This document shows, piece after piece, positions 1-8,527 of a stretch of 34,673 bases of DNA. The notes beneath the pieces are model-generated. The model was given only the letters and a program-made list of their open reading frames with translations. It searched no databases and was not told the origin of the DNA. This DNA comes from Abditibacteriota bacterium (lineage in GTDB: Bacteria > Armatimonadota > UBA5829), in NCBI GenBank assembly GCA_017445025.1, contig JAFSVJ010000114.1, forward strand, positions 1 to 34,673, written 5' to 3'. The first letter of the stretch is position 1, and each line of letters begins with the position of its first letter. The position numbers and the translations under genes were made by a program.

Positions 1-903
1 AATGATAAACAATATGTTCTTGATTCTGATGGTAATATTTTGTTTACTTGTTTAAAGGATTATATTATAAAAGAAAAGAAACAAATATTGTATGAAAATA
101 AATATAATATGATTGTTTTTGGTGTAAGAGAAAAATCTCAATATACAGAAAACTCTTTCTATGGTGAAGATATAAATTCAGAAATCTTTGCCAATCTTGA
201 AGAGTTTGATAATGCAATAAAGAGTAAAATTTATAATTATGGTGTGGTTATAAATGCTTTATATCCTTATTTTATATATACGGAAGGTAAAGATGTAGAA
301 ACATATAAGTTTTTCAAAACTGAGGATGAAGCAAAAAAATATGCTATAGAAAACAATTTAACATATAAGAATGTTCAAAGACCGATTTATTATGGCATTA
401 TGGATAAAAGCGGAAAAATAGTTTTGGAGCCTGATTATGTAAATATATCGGAATTTAATGAAGAGTATGTTTCTGTATTAAATAAAGATTCTAAACATGG
501 TGTTGTTGATATAAAAGGAAATGTAGTTGTTGATTTTAAATACCCATCTCAAATTCATTATTTGGGAAATGGTATGTTTTCTTATGGAATACAAAATAGG
601 TATGAAGAAAAGATAAATGATGAATATATAGATGTTAAATTTGAAGATAAAGCATTTGTCATTGATAAAACCGGTAAAGTTTTAGTTGAGTGTGAAAGTA
701 CGTACGGATTGTTTGATAACGGTCCGATTGTTATAAAAAAAGATTCCAAATATCAATTATATGATCTTAATTTAAATCCAATTTCAAAAGAGTATGATTT
801 TTTAGATCATAATGCTTATTATGATTTTCCATTTAACTTTATTTATCTATATGGAAAAGAATTTAAGAAAACCAAGTATGTAGTGGTATATAATAAATTA
901 TGA
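1..903 (+). CDS. WG-repeat protein, 5' end outside the window
   Basis: The reading frame is open from base 1, so the gene begins upstream; the first possible internal start (TTG at 40) is not the true one. The visible 300 residues contain WG-type beta repeats, short units reading roughly YGIMDKSGKIVLEPDY and HGVVDIKGNVVVDFKY. WG repeats form beta-rich folds thought to bind ligands or proteins, often in exported proteins; no enzymatic role is known from the family. The visible part aligns along its length with the C-terminal half of the next gene (for example YKFFKTEDEAKKYA against YKFFNSDKEVEKYA), so the two are tandem paralogs. The gap to the next start is 41 bp with no promoter seen, which suggests co-transcription. 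Signal peptide and full length cannot be judged. Confidence 0.85.
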   Translation, partial: NDKQYVLDSDGNILFTCLKDYIIKEKKQILYENKYNMIVFGVREKSQYTENSFYGEDINSEIFANLEEFDNAIKSKIYNYGVVINALYPYFIYTEGKDVETYKFFKTEDEAKKYAIENNLTYKNVQRPIYYGIMDKSGKIVLEPDYVNISEFNEEYVSVLNKDSKHGVVDIKGNVVVDFKYPSQIHYLGNGMFSYGIQNRYEEKINDEYIDVKFEDKAFVIDKTGKVLVECESTYGLFDNGPIVIKKDSKYQLYDLNLNPISKEYDFLDHNAYYDFPFNFIYLYGKEFKKTKYVVVYNKL

Positions 904-944
904 GGAAGTTTTAAAATAACCTGTTAAACTTGGGAGTAACCAAA

Positions 945-2801
945 ATGAAAAGACTATTTATTGTTTTAGCTTTATTATTCACTATTTCTTATGTCTATGC
1001 TCAATATAATAATGAAGAGTATAGTTTTTGGTCAGGCAAAGATTTAAGTGGTGGAATAATTGATCTTGATGGTAATGAAATAATACATCCCACTAAGGGC
1101 AAACTGTTTGATGTTTTAAGTGATACTTATTGTTTAACAAATAAATCATGGGATGAATATGGTTTTTGTGACAAGGAAGGAAATGAAATAATTCCTGTAG
1201 AGTCAAGTATAGAGTATTACACCATTAACAATTATCTCCCGGCAGCCGTTGGGGGTAAAATAGGTGTTTATGATTTAACCGGGAAACTGATATTTCCTTT
1301 TAAGTGGTCCCGAAATTTTGATGAGTTGGTTCCCTGTTTTGCCACTTTGCAAAAAGGCACTTTGTTAGTCAATCAAGACGAGAAATTCGGATTGGTTGAT
1401 TTAAATGATAAATTTGTCTTGCCTTTGGAATATGATATGTTGAGAGGAGATATAACCCGAGATTTGGAAATGTTTATAAAGGGACGAAAGGGAGATAAAT
1501 ATGGTTATTATGACCTTGACGGAAGTGTGATTGTCCCTTGCGAGTTTGATTATATAGGTGAGTTTTATCATTCTGTGGCATCTTGTATGAAAGGCAATAA
1601 TTGGTATGTAATAAATACCAAAGGTGAGATAATATTTGGTCCCACTGCCGAGTATGAGAGAATTTATTCTTGTGACGAAGATACATATTTTGTCCAAAAA
1701 AAGGGGAAAATAGGGATTATTGATAAAGGTTCTCTTGTAATGCCTTGTGAATATGAAGGCAAAATAATTACATCAACTGACAGTGATCCCACAAAATATG
1801 ATATTGATGGAAATAGTTTTCAAGATATAATTACTCTTAAAGATGACAGTAAACAATTTGTGTTTGACGACAGTGGGAATTTGTTGTTTTCCTGTTCCTT
1901 AGAATATAATTTTAATAGGTCTTATTATTCTGAAGGAATGATAAGTTTTATGGTAAAAGGAAAAACACATATAGAAGAGGATTCCTTTTCTCTTCCTGAT
2001 GATTATAAGATATTTCAAACAAAAGCAGAATTTGATGAGTGGACAAAAAATAAAATTGTCAGTTGTTGTTTGATTGTTGAAACAAATCAATATGTTTTGT
2101 ATGTAAATGATAATGGCGAAAAGTATAAGTTTTTCAATTCCGACAAAGAAGTGGAAAAATATGCTTTTGCTCATAATATAGAATTTGGAAATGTTCAAGT
2201 AGAAGAAGTTTTTGGTTTAATGGATAGTAAAGGGAATATAGTGTTAAAGCCGGAATATGAAGGAATTGATAAGTTTATAGATGGTTATGCCAGAGCAACG
2301 AACTTTGAATATGATGAATGTATAATTAACACAAAGGGTGAAATGGTTATTCCTTTTTATGATGATATGGTAAACGCAGGTAACGGATATTTTATTTGTC
2401 AAAATTATGGAGATGATCCGTTACATGAAAAATGTGGAGTTGTCAACAAGGATAATAAAGTAATTATTGATTTTATGTATGATGAAATAGAAGAAGTAGA
2501 AGGTCGTTTTGTGGTAAAGAGGGATTATCAATGCCAACTTTTTAATAATGAAGGAAAGCCAATATCAAAAAAATATGACAGAATAGAGACGATGGGAAGA
2601 AACTATGGTGATAAGAGCTTTTTATGGGATTTCGGAGAGAAACCAAAACCTCAAAAATACTTAGCTGTCGTCAACGGAACAAGGGAATATGATAAGAAAA
2701 TGGATATGGATGAAGACCATATAGGAGTTCCCGGAATGGCAAGCCTTAATCTTTCTTTTATTGAAAAGATTAAACTTTTCTTTATAAATCTATTTTCATA
2801 A
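945..2801 (+). CDS. Exported WG-repeat protein
   Basis: This 618-residue protein starts at ATG 945, preceded by the Shine-Dalgarno sequence GGGAG at 932-936; an in-frame TTG at 930 would place that site inside the gene. Residues 1-20 form a signal peptide (MKRLFIVLALLFTISYVYA, then Q), so the protein is probably periplasmic or secreted. The rest is a series of WG-type repeats such as FGLVDLNDKFVLPLEYD, YGYYDLDGSVIVPCEFD, IGIIDKGSLVMPCEYE and FGLMDSKGNIVLKPEYE. The C-terminal half is paralogous to the preceding gene. The last about 40 residues lack repeats and are partly hydrophobic (IEKIKLFFINLFS). A strong terminator follows at 2809-2836. The fold assignment is secure from the repeats; the biological role is unknown and could be ligand or surface binding. 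Confidence 0.85.
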   Translation: MKRLFIVLALLFTISYVYAQYNNEEYSFWSGKDLSGGIIDLDGNEIIHPTKGKLFDVLSDTYCLTNKSWDEYGFCDKEGNEIIPVESSIEYYTINNYLPAAVGGKIGVYDLTGKLIFPFKWSRNFDELVPCFATLQKGTLLVNQDEKFGLVDLNDKFVLPLEYDMLRGDITRDLEMFIKGRKGDKYGYYDLDGSVIVPCEFDYIGEFYHSVASCMKGNNWYVINTKGEIIFGPTAEYERIYSCDEDTYFVQKKGKIGIIDKGSLVMPCEYEGKIITSTDSDPTKYDIDGNSFQDIITLKDDSKQFVFDDSGNLLFSCSLEYNFNRSYYSEGMISFMVKGKTHIEEDSFSLPDDYKIFQTKAEFDEWTKNKIVSCCLIVETNQYVLYVNDNGEKYKFFNSDKEVEKYAFAHNIEFGNVQVEEVFGLMDSKGNIVLKPEYEGIDKFIDGYARATNFEYDECIINTKGEMVIPFYDDMVNAGNGYFICQNYGDDPLHEKCGVVNKDNKVIIDFMYDEIEEVEGRFVVKRDYQCQLFNNEGKPISKKYDRIETMGRNYGDKSFLWDFGEKPKPQKYLAVVNGTREYDKKMDMDEDHIGVPGMASLNLSFIEKIKLFFINLFS

Positions 2802-2808
2802 TTCTATG

Positions 2809-2836
2809 AAGCCCCTTCACAGGGGCTTTTTTTTAC
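2809..2836 (+). terminator. Rho-independent terminator after the WG-repeat pair
   Basis: AGCCCCT and AGGGGCT form a 7-bp stem around the loop TCAC, followed by eight T residues. It lies between convergent genes and runs into the stop codon of the minus-strand gene. The minus-strand side has no comparable T run, so it mainly serves the plus strand. Confidence 0.9.
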
Positions 2837-5229
2837 ATTAACTTATATGATTCCATGTCTACCATTGATAAGTCTTCATTTGAGGCAACTATCAGTATTT
2901 TTTCATATATACCGCCGGCATTTCCACCGGGGTTTCCGACTATAATTGAAATATCATTTTCACCTTCATTAAGGAAAGGTTTTATATCAAATACAAAGGG
3001 TTTTGCCCATAATATTTTTGTTGGAAGTCCTGTAGATGCTACAGTATGAGTGTAAGCAAGCTTTCCGTTGATATATACAGTTGTTTCTTCGTCTACAGAG
3101 CCAAAGAACATATTAATATACTTTTTGTCTATGATATTATCCTTTAAAGTGAAAGTTTTCTTATACCATGCGTTTTTGAGATAGTTTTCAATTCCAAAAT
3201 CAGACCAAAAGACTTTAATTTTGGCGTCTTGCCAATTTTTACAGTTATATCTCGGTTTAAAATAACCTTTATTAATTCCTTCATCATTTGGATCAAGGAT
3301 GAATTTCCACTTATCGGATTCCATTTCTTGTATAGTCATATTGGTAATATCTAAGTCAAGAACTGCTCTCTGATTATTAATTAATTTTTGAGCAAGTTTT
3401 GAGTGATCTTCTTCGGAAAGAGTGAATTTATATTTATTATATAATTTTTCATAATCGTCAATTAAGGATTTATAATAGGTTTTTTCCTCTGTTGTAAATT
3501 CTTTTTTTAAAGATCTCCTAAAGTTTTCATAGTTAATATAACCTATGTTTCTTGATAATATTAGATAAATTAAAGATATTCTCTCTAATTCAACCCTTTC
3601 TTTCATGTTTTCATCTTTGGCAAGATTAAGAGCTTCATCCATAAGATTCATAGATTCATTTATCCATTTATCTGTGTATAGTGAACACTCGGGTGACCAC
3701 CTTATACCATCTGTGTGCCAAGGGTCTTTTTCTTTGTTTCTTAGGTCGTGAGGCTTTTTGTGTCCTTCTTTCCAAAGGTTAAGTAAACCGACTTGATACT
3801 GATAAATAGGCTCGGCACATTCTCCATAGTAGCCATATATAAAATCTTTCATTAGCTCTTCAGGGTCAAGGTCAGGGTTCCATAAAAGTTTTGCCCAAAT
3901 CCATGCTTTCATTCTGCCTGAGTCTGAAATGGAATTAGTGTTAAAGTTTCCCTGCATAAAGATACCACAGCCACCTAAATCTCTAATAATTTTGTTGTTT
4001 TTGGCAGTCACCAAGATATTTGGATAAGGCATAATATAATGGCTATAATTGGTTATATAGGTCCAACATGTGACCTTAACACCATAATCAGCCCAACTTT
4101 TTAGACAGTTTCTAAATTGTTCGGTTTCGTCTATAGAACAAAGGGGGTAGAACCAATCATGGCAGTCTGAGCAAACAAGAATATTTATGTTTTTGTTAGG
4201 TTTTAAAGTCTTTGGAGGTGTAATATAGTCCAAATATGCCAATGTTATAATTTTGAGATTTGGATATATTTTGTTTACTTTTTCAAGTATGTAGTTAAGG
4301 CCATATATAAGACAAGCTGATTTAGAACCTTCTTTTTCATATATCTTTTTACATTCTTCACATTCACAAAGTGGTGGCCCATCCTGTGGTGATATGTGGA
4401 TACAATTAAAATAATTCTCTTGTTTAAGTTTAATGATTTCTTTTGCAATAATATCTAAGACTTCTTTGTTGGTCCAACATATTTGTCGAGGTTGTCTTTT
4501 CCCTTGTTCAAGAGAAAAATACTCTGGGTGGTCTTTAAAATATTTATTTGGTGGAATGAAATTAAAGGATGTGTGAGCCAATCCTCCCCAAGACTCCCAA
4601 GCACCACCAAGTTCCTTAGGAATAAGTTTGTTTGCATTACATTTATTAAGTAAAGCAAATTCTGTGTTTTGTGCTTGGTTAATATATGGATCTCTCGCTT
4701 CAAATACAGGATTTACTATCCTTGGGGTAAAGGAAATAGTATTAGTGATTGGTATATAATCTTCATACCTGTTCGCACTCCAAAACCTAAACCCAAGGTC
4801 TTCTTCTAAAAAAGAATAAACAGCGTAGAGCGGTCCTCTGATTTCACCACCAAAGAGGTAAATACCTTTATTATCTCCTTTTATTCCATAACCTTCAACA
4901 TCAATTTTGTCGTTTACGTATGGACTTTTTTGATAAAGAATAGTATTTCCCACAGATATAAAAGAGCCTTCTTTGTATTCTGAGTCATTAATAATAGGTA
5001 TATTTTTCCTTATCATTCTTGACAGATAATATTCTAAATCTTTTATGGCTTTAATTACTTTAATGTTAGGATTTGTAGGAGAAACAATAACACATTCCTT
5101 TATGCTAAAGGATATATCTTCTCCTATTGGTTTAAGTGAGTTTTTCCATTTTGGATTAGGTTGATTATCTTTTGCATATAAGGTTATTGATATTAACAGT
5201 AAAATGACAGCAATAAAAATAAATTTCAT
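2833..5229 (-). CDS. Exported DUF4838 protein, putative glycan-active
   Basis: This is a 798-residue protein with an N-terminal signal peptide (residues 1-19, MKFIFIAVILLLISITLYA). Residues about 45-160 resemble the alpha/beta N-terminal domain found in front of GH67/GH20-type barrels. Residues about 175-470 are the DUF4838 barrel, with KDHPEYFSL, the acidic HISPQDG segment (Asp283) and a cysteine cluster CECEEC (Cys288, 290, 293). Residues about 690-790 look like a galactose-binding or GH2-type beta-sandwich (TTVYINGKLAYTH). DUF4838 proteins are presumed carbohydrate-active, but to my knowledge the reaction is not established. The start is supported by GGAG 7 bases upstream. It lies 21 bp after its paralog 5251-7509 and is probably co-transcribed with it. 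The stop codon overlaps the T run of the convergent terminator. Confidence 0.88.
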   Translation of the reverse strand: MKFIFIAVILLLISITLYAKDNQPNPKWKNSLKPIGEDISFSIKECVIVSPTNPNIKVIKAIKDLEYYLSRMIRKNIPIINDSEYKEGSFISVGNTILYQKSPYVNDKIDVEGYGIKGDNKGIYLFGGEIRGPLYAVYSFLEEDLGFRFWSANRYEDYIPITNTISFTPRIVNPVFEARDPYINQAQNTEFALLNKCNANKLIPKELGGAWESWGGLAHTSFNFIPPNKYFKDHPEYFSLEQGKRQPRQICWTNKEVLDIIAKEIIKLKQENYFNCIHISPQDGPPLCECEECKKIYEKEGSKSACLIYGLNYILEKVNKIYPNLKIITLAYLDYITPPKTLKPNKNINILVCSDCHDWFYPLCSIDETEQFRNCLKSWADYGVKVTCWTYITNYSHYIMPYPNILVTAKNNKIIRDLGGCGIFMQGNFNTNSISDSGRMKAWIWAKLLWNPDLDPEELMKDFIYGYYGECAEPIYQYQVGLLNLWKEGHKKPHDLRNKEKDPWHTDGIRWSPECSLYTDKWINESMNLMDEALNLAKDENMKERVELERISLIYLILSRNIGYINYENFRRSLKKEFTTEEKTYYKSLIDDYEKLYNKYKFTLSEEDHSKLAQKLINNQRAVLDLDITNMTIQEMESDKWKFILDPNDEGINKGYFKPRYNCKNWQDAKIKVFWSDFGIENYLKNAWYKKTFTLKDNIIDKKYINMFFGSVDEETTVYINGKLAYTHTVASTGLPTKILWAKPFVFDIKPFLNEGENDISIIVGNPGGNAGGIYEKILIVASNEDLSMVDMESYKLM

Positions 5230-5250
5230 AAATACTCCTTTTATATGATA

Positions 5251-7509
5251 TTATCTGTGAAAAATAATATATACTCTATCCATATATATTCCCGGAGCTG
5301 TGGTAGGGTCTCCAAGCCCAGCAAAATATAGATATGTATCTTTGGTTGTATTGGCAAAATCAATAGTTCCCATATAAACAGATTTATACTCTCCGTTAGT
5401 GGATTCAGAAGTGATTTGTTTTTGTATTAATCCCTTTTGGTCTTTGTTGTATACTCCGAATTCTACACAAGGACCAACTTTTTCAAGAGGTATAACCTTG
5501 TATGATACATAAACATCTCCCGTTTTTATGGTTTTGTCTTCATATAGAGAACTTAAATCTTTTTGCAGATACCAGTCTTGTTTTTCGGCAGATAACCATT
5601 GGCATTTATTTTTATAAGCGTAATGGTCATTCCATTTCATAGCATAGTCATATCCACCGAAAAGGTTATCAATATCCCAAGCGTTATATTGAACAAAATC
5701 AATACCTTCTTTAAGTTCTTTGCATTCTTTGGGAGTATCTGTTGCTTTTTCACCTGAAATTCCATAGTAAAATATACCTTTATTCATGGCAGCAGGCTCG
5801 GCATATTGTGTGAATCCGTTTTTAGGTAAGAATGCTACAATTTCTTTCCTTGCTTCTTCGTTATCTTTGAAAAGTTTAATATGTTTTTTCGCTTCTTTTT
5901 GAACTTTGGTATCAACTCTTGCAAAAGTGCCATAAAAACATAACATATCAAATTTCACTCTGTCATAATACATAGTGTTTTCGGTTTTCTTTAGAGCATC
6001 TTTTAATATATTGAATACTTTAATCCAATTATTACTTGTCCATTTAGGACATTCATTATGAGATTTTATCATTATGGAATTTATATATTTAACCAAATCA
6101 AACATATCTTTTGAAGCAGGTCCGTAGTAGGCTTCCATAAAGTCTTTGGTTTCTTTATCAAAATCAATATCCGGGTTCCATAATAATTTTGCTATTATGT
6201 ATTGTTTGTAATATTCAAGTGGACCGTTGTAATTTCCGCTACAACCATGTGAAAATACAGCCACAACATTATTATCTCTGTAAAGCTTGGCATTCCTTTG
6301 AAGAACATGGAAATTAGGTTTTAGAGTTGAATAATCACCAAAGTTTACTACATAATCCCATATTCTTAAGTGTTTACATATTTTTGACCATTCCTTAAGG
6401 TCTTTCATAAAGGCTTTGTTTATAGGTTCATCTATGGCATAAATATCATTAATATCAATAGAACAGAGTGTGACAATAACATTATCTTCCGGCACAACTC
6501 CACCCTTAGGAGCCGGTCTTGAATATTGATAGGCTAGTGTTTCTATATACTTGTCCGGATATTTTTCTTTAACAGCTTTTGCTACTTGGTTAATAGCTAA
6601 AATGAGCGTTCCTGATTTTCCGTATTTTTCATTTGAGGCTTTGCAGGTTTCACATTGACAAGAGGTTTTGTCTTCTCCCCAACTGTCGTTTTGAGAAACA
6701 GATATAACCTTTCTGTCAGGGTTGGCTTCAATCCATTTAAGAACATTATTTGTTAGTGTTTGAATAAGTTCCGGATTGGTTAAACATAACTGAACATATC
6801 CGTTAGATCTTTTACCATCTATGAGAGAAAAATATTCAGGATGGTCTTTATAGTATACAGAGGGGTTTATTAATTCCCAAAAAGTATGACAAAATCCAAG
6901 AATATCTACATTTCCACCATATTCAGCCGGAATAGGGGGAGTGTTTCCGTTAGATTTAGTTGCAAGATTGTGTCTCCAGTATAGATTCATGCTTGTAAAA
7001 AATGGGTGTCTCATAACATAGAAAGGAGAAATGTATTCTTGATCTTTTTCCTCAACAGATAATGTAGGCTTTTTAGGAATGTATTCTTCTTGGTATTTGA
7101 TAAATTTAACTCCACAATATTCGTCAAGAAATGTATTTGTGGCATATATACAACCGCTACCCTCTCCACCGGCAATAATTAAGTTATTATTTATAAACTT
7201 TATTAATATGGAATCCGGAGTGAGCATTGACCAGTCATAATCAGGAATAATCATTTTGGAAGCTGTTTTTCCTATGTAAATATTGTGTATATTTACCTTA
7301 GGATTTGATATTATTTTAAAATCAGCTCCTGTCATATCTTTTAAGTATTTTGTTAATATTACTGATGAGTATTGTTCTGCCTTTGTAGCATTTTCAGAAA
7401 GAATTATATTACAACAAGGTTTTCCGTTGTAAGCAATATTAAATGAAAATGAGCTATAACAAGAGGTTATAATTAATAAAGATAATATAAATATAAGTTT
7501 TATTTTCAT
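5251..7509 (-). CDS. DUF4838 lipoprotein, putative glycan-active
   Basis: This is a 752-residue DUF4838 protein. Its N-terminus ends in a lipobox-like ITSC with Cys17, so it is predicted to be a lipoprotein; a plain signal peptide is the alternative. The N-terminal domain (residues about 40-150) resembles GH67/GH20-associated domains. The barrel (about 160-470) carries KDHPEYFSL, VSQNDSWGE (Asp275) and the cysteine set CQCETC (Cys284, 286, 289), matching the downstream paralog. The C-terminal 150 residues form a beta-rich region unlike the paralog's sandwich. AAAGGTG lies upstream of the ATG. The gene sits between the prepilin terminator and the second DUF4838 gene. It may have a weak promoter of its own (TATAAT on the minus strand at 7557-7562). 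Substrate and reaction are unknown. Confidence 0.88.
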   Translation of the reverse strand: MKIKLIFILSLLIITSCYSSFSFNIAYNGKPCCNIILSENATKAEQYSSVILTKYLKDMTGADFKIISNPKVNIHNIYIGKTASKMIIPDYDWSMLTPDSILIKFINNNLIIAGGEGSGCIYATNTFLDEYCGVKFIKYQEEYIPKKPTLSVEEKDQEYISPFYVMRHPFFTSMNLYWRHNLATKSNGNTPPIPAEYGGNVDILGFCHTFWELINPSVYYKDHPEYFSLIDGKRSNGYVQLCLTNPELIQTLTNNVLKWIEANPDRKVISVSQNDSWGEDKTSCQCETCKASNEKYGKSGTLILAINQVAKAVKEKYPDKYIETLAYQYSRPAPKGGVVPEDNVIVTLCSIDINDIYAIDEPINKAFMKDLKEWSKICKHLRIWDYVVNFGDYSTLKPNFHVLQRNAKLYRDNNVVAVFSHGCSGNYNGPLEYYKQYIIAKLLWNPDIDFDKETKDFMEAYYGPASKDMFDLVKYINSIMIKSHNECPKWTSNNWIKVFNILKDALKKTENTMYYDRVKFDMLCFYGTFARVDTKVQKEAKKHIKLFKDNEEARKEIVAFLPKNGFTQYAEPAAMNKGIFYYGISGEKATDTPKECKELKEGIDFVQYNAWDIDNLFGGYDYAMKWNDHYAYKNKCQWLSAEKQDWYLQKDLSSLYEDKTIKTGDVYVSYKVIPLEKVGPCVEFGVYNKDQKGLIQKQITSESTNGEYKSVYMGTIDFANTTKDTYLYFAGLGDPTTAPGIYMDRVYIIFHR

Positions 7510-7556
7510 AAATACACCTTTTTATAAATAAAGTTCAAGATATCTATACTATAAAT

Positions 7557-7585
7557 ATTATATCACAATCTACATTATAAATAAA
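7557..7585 (-). promoter_or_regulatory. Possible weak promoter for the DUF4838 pair
   Basis: On the minus strand there is a consensus -10 TATAAT at 7562-7557. The -35 hexamer 17 bases upstream (TTTATT) matches poorly. It overlaps no other signal and would give a leader of about 40 nt to the gene ending at 7509. Readthrough from the prepilin promoter is the alternative. Confidence 0.35.
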
Positions 7586-7589
7586 TTTA

Positions 7590-7619
7590 ATAAAAGGCTT
7601 ATTTTCATAAGCCTTTTAT
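7590..7619 (-). terminator. Terminator-like hairpin after the prepilin gene
   Basis: A perfect 12-bp stem, ATAAAAGGCTTA (7590-7601) with TAAGCCTTTTAT (7608-7619), encloses a 6-base loop. On the minus strand the distal arm ends in TTTTAT followed by AT-rich sequence, so termination is plausible but the U-tract is interrupted. It could partially separate the prepilin from the DUF4838 genes. Confidence 0.65.
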
Positions 7620-7633
7620 GATAATAATTTTCA

Positions 7634-8320
7634 TTATTGAGCATTAATGTCAAATTGTGGCATACCAAAACCTTGCCAATCCGGATATGGGTCAAATAAG
7701 AAATCTGCCATTTTTTTGTAATAATGTGCATGGCCGTCAGCAAAGCAGTAGTTAGCACCATCATTATGTCTTGCTGTTTCATAAGAGCCGGATCTATTGA
7801 AACCGGGAATAAGATTCCAATATCCAATATTATCATATATAGCACCATCACCACAGTAAACAAGAATTGATGGGTTCTTAATATTTGATAAATATAGGTT
7901 TTTATTCCAATCGATTGTTCCGTCTGTTTTGTAGCCTAAAGGCATACTCATCCCATAACCCCATGCTCCTTTATGTGAAGGACATACAAATAATTTTGTA
8001 TTTTTTACATAAGGGAACAAACTGTCTTTCCATGTATAAATGTTGTGTCCGGTTGGGATTCCGGATCCGTAACACATATACTCACTAAAGTTGGGTGTTG
8101 AAACGTAAATACCCATTGGGGGTAGACACTCTTCATGGTCGTCTACATACAATTGGATACCAGTTCCAATTTGTTTTAGGTTTGACAAACAAGAAGCTTG
8201 TCTTGCCTTTTCTCTTGCCTGTGCAAACACAGGGAACAGTATGGCGGCCAATATAGCAATAATTGCTATCACCACCAACAACTCAATTAGGGTGAAACCC
8301 TTTCTTAACCTTAACATCAT
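7634..8320 (-). CDS. Type IV prepilin-like H-X9-DG protein
   Basis: This 228-residue protein has a class III prepilin leader: MMLRLRKG then FTLIELLVV, with prepilin peptidase cleavage expected between Gly8 and Phe9, and a Glu at mature position 5. A hydrophobic helix follows to about residue 32, then [20 protein letters not shown], the hallmark of the DUF1559-like pseudopilin group of Armatimonadota and Planctomycetota. The C-terminus holds [17 protein letters not shown], an exact H-X9-DG motif (His185, Asp195-Gly196). Such proteins are thought to assemble through a type II secretion or pilus-like machine; their task is unclear. A strong GGAGG (minus strand, 8327-8331) precedes two consecutive ATG codons, and either could start it. 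It is divergent from the GntR regulator and shares an operator region with it. Confidence 0.9.
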   Translation of the reverse strand: MMLRLRKGFTLIELLVVIAIIAILAAILFPVFAQAREKARQASCLSNLKQIGTGIQLYVDDHEECLPPMGIYVSTPNFSEYMCYGSGIPTGHNIYTWKDSLFPYVKNTKLFVCPSHKGAWGYGMSMPLGYKTDGTIDWNKNLYLSNIKNPSILVYCGDGAIYDNIGYWNLIPGFNRSGSYETARHNDGANYCFADGHAHYYKKMADFLFDPYPDWQGFGMPQFDINAQ

Positions 8321-8368
8321 TTTTTTCCTCCAAATTTATTTTTTAATGATGTGTATAATTTATAATAA

Positions 8369-8402
8369 ATTTGTATACATAACTAAAAAGTAGATATACA
8401 AC
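8369..8402. promoter_or_regulatory. Candidate operator pair, prepilin side
   Basis: TTGTATACATAAC (8371-8383, with the palindromic core TGTATACA) and GTTGTATATCTAC on the minus strand (8402-8390) lie in the leader of the minus-strand transcript. The first nearly repeats TTGCATACATAAG at 8504-8516. The second is part of a 15-base perfect match to 8485-8499 in inverse orientation. AraR-type GntR regulators bind TTGTAC/GTACAA-like palindromes, so these are the probable targets of the adjacent regulator. Confidence 0.55.
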
Positions 8403-8424
8403 TTTATTTCTTTGTTACAATTAT

Positions 8425-8453
8425 ATTATACCATATTTTATTTAGTTTGTCAA
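8425..8453 (-). promoter_or_regulatory. Consensus sigma-70 promoter for the prepilin gene
   Basis: On the minus strand a perfect -35 TTGACA (8453-8448) is followed by a 17-bp spacer and a perfect -10 TATAAT (8430-8425). Transcription should begin near 8418, about 100 bases before the ATG. The candidate operators at 8369-8402 fall just downstream of that start, a typical place for repression. Confidence 0.85.
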
Positions 8454-8458
8454 GTAAT

Positions 8459-8487
8459 TTGACAAAAAAAATAAAAAATGTTATAAT
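8459..8487 (+). promoter_or_regulatory. Consensus sigma-70 promoter for the GntR regulator
   Basis: A perfect -35 TTGACA (8459-8464), 17-bp spacer and perfect -10 TATAAT (8482-8487). Its -35 is only 5 bp from the -35 of the opposing promoter, and together they make a perfect inverted repeat, TTTGTCAA at 8446-8453 and TTGACAAA at 8459-8466. The start would fall near 8494, inside a candidate operator. Confidence 0.88.
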
Positions 8488-8490
8488 AAA

Positions 8491-8516
8491 GTTGTATATA
8501 AAGTTGCATACATAAG
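8491..8516 (+). promoter_or_regulatory. Candidate operator pair, regulator side
   Basis: Two direct copies, GTTGTATATAAAG (8491-8503) and TTGCATACATAAG (8504-8516), cover the expected transcription start of the regulator gene. They match the two sites on the prepilin side (8369-8402). The arrangement suggests autorepression together with control of the divergent operon. Confidence 0.55.
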
Positions 8517-8527
8517 GAATTTTAAAT

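Noticed and set aside
40..42. TTG 40 as the start of the first WG-repeat gene
   Set aside because: The frame is open to base 1 and the upstream codons (for example VLDSDGN) align with the paralog, so the gene starts outside the window.
1401..2198. Minus-strand frames opposite the second WG-repeat gene
   Set aside because: They are shadows of the coding strand without ribosome sites or recognisable domains.
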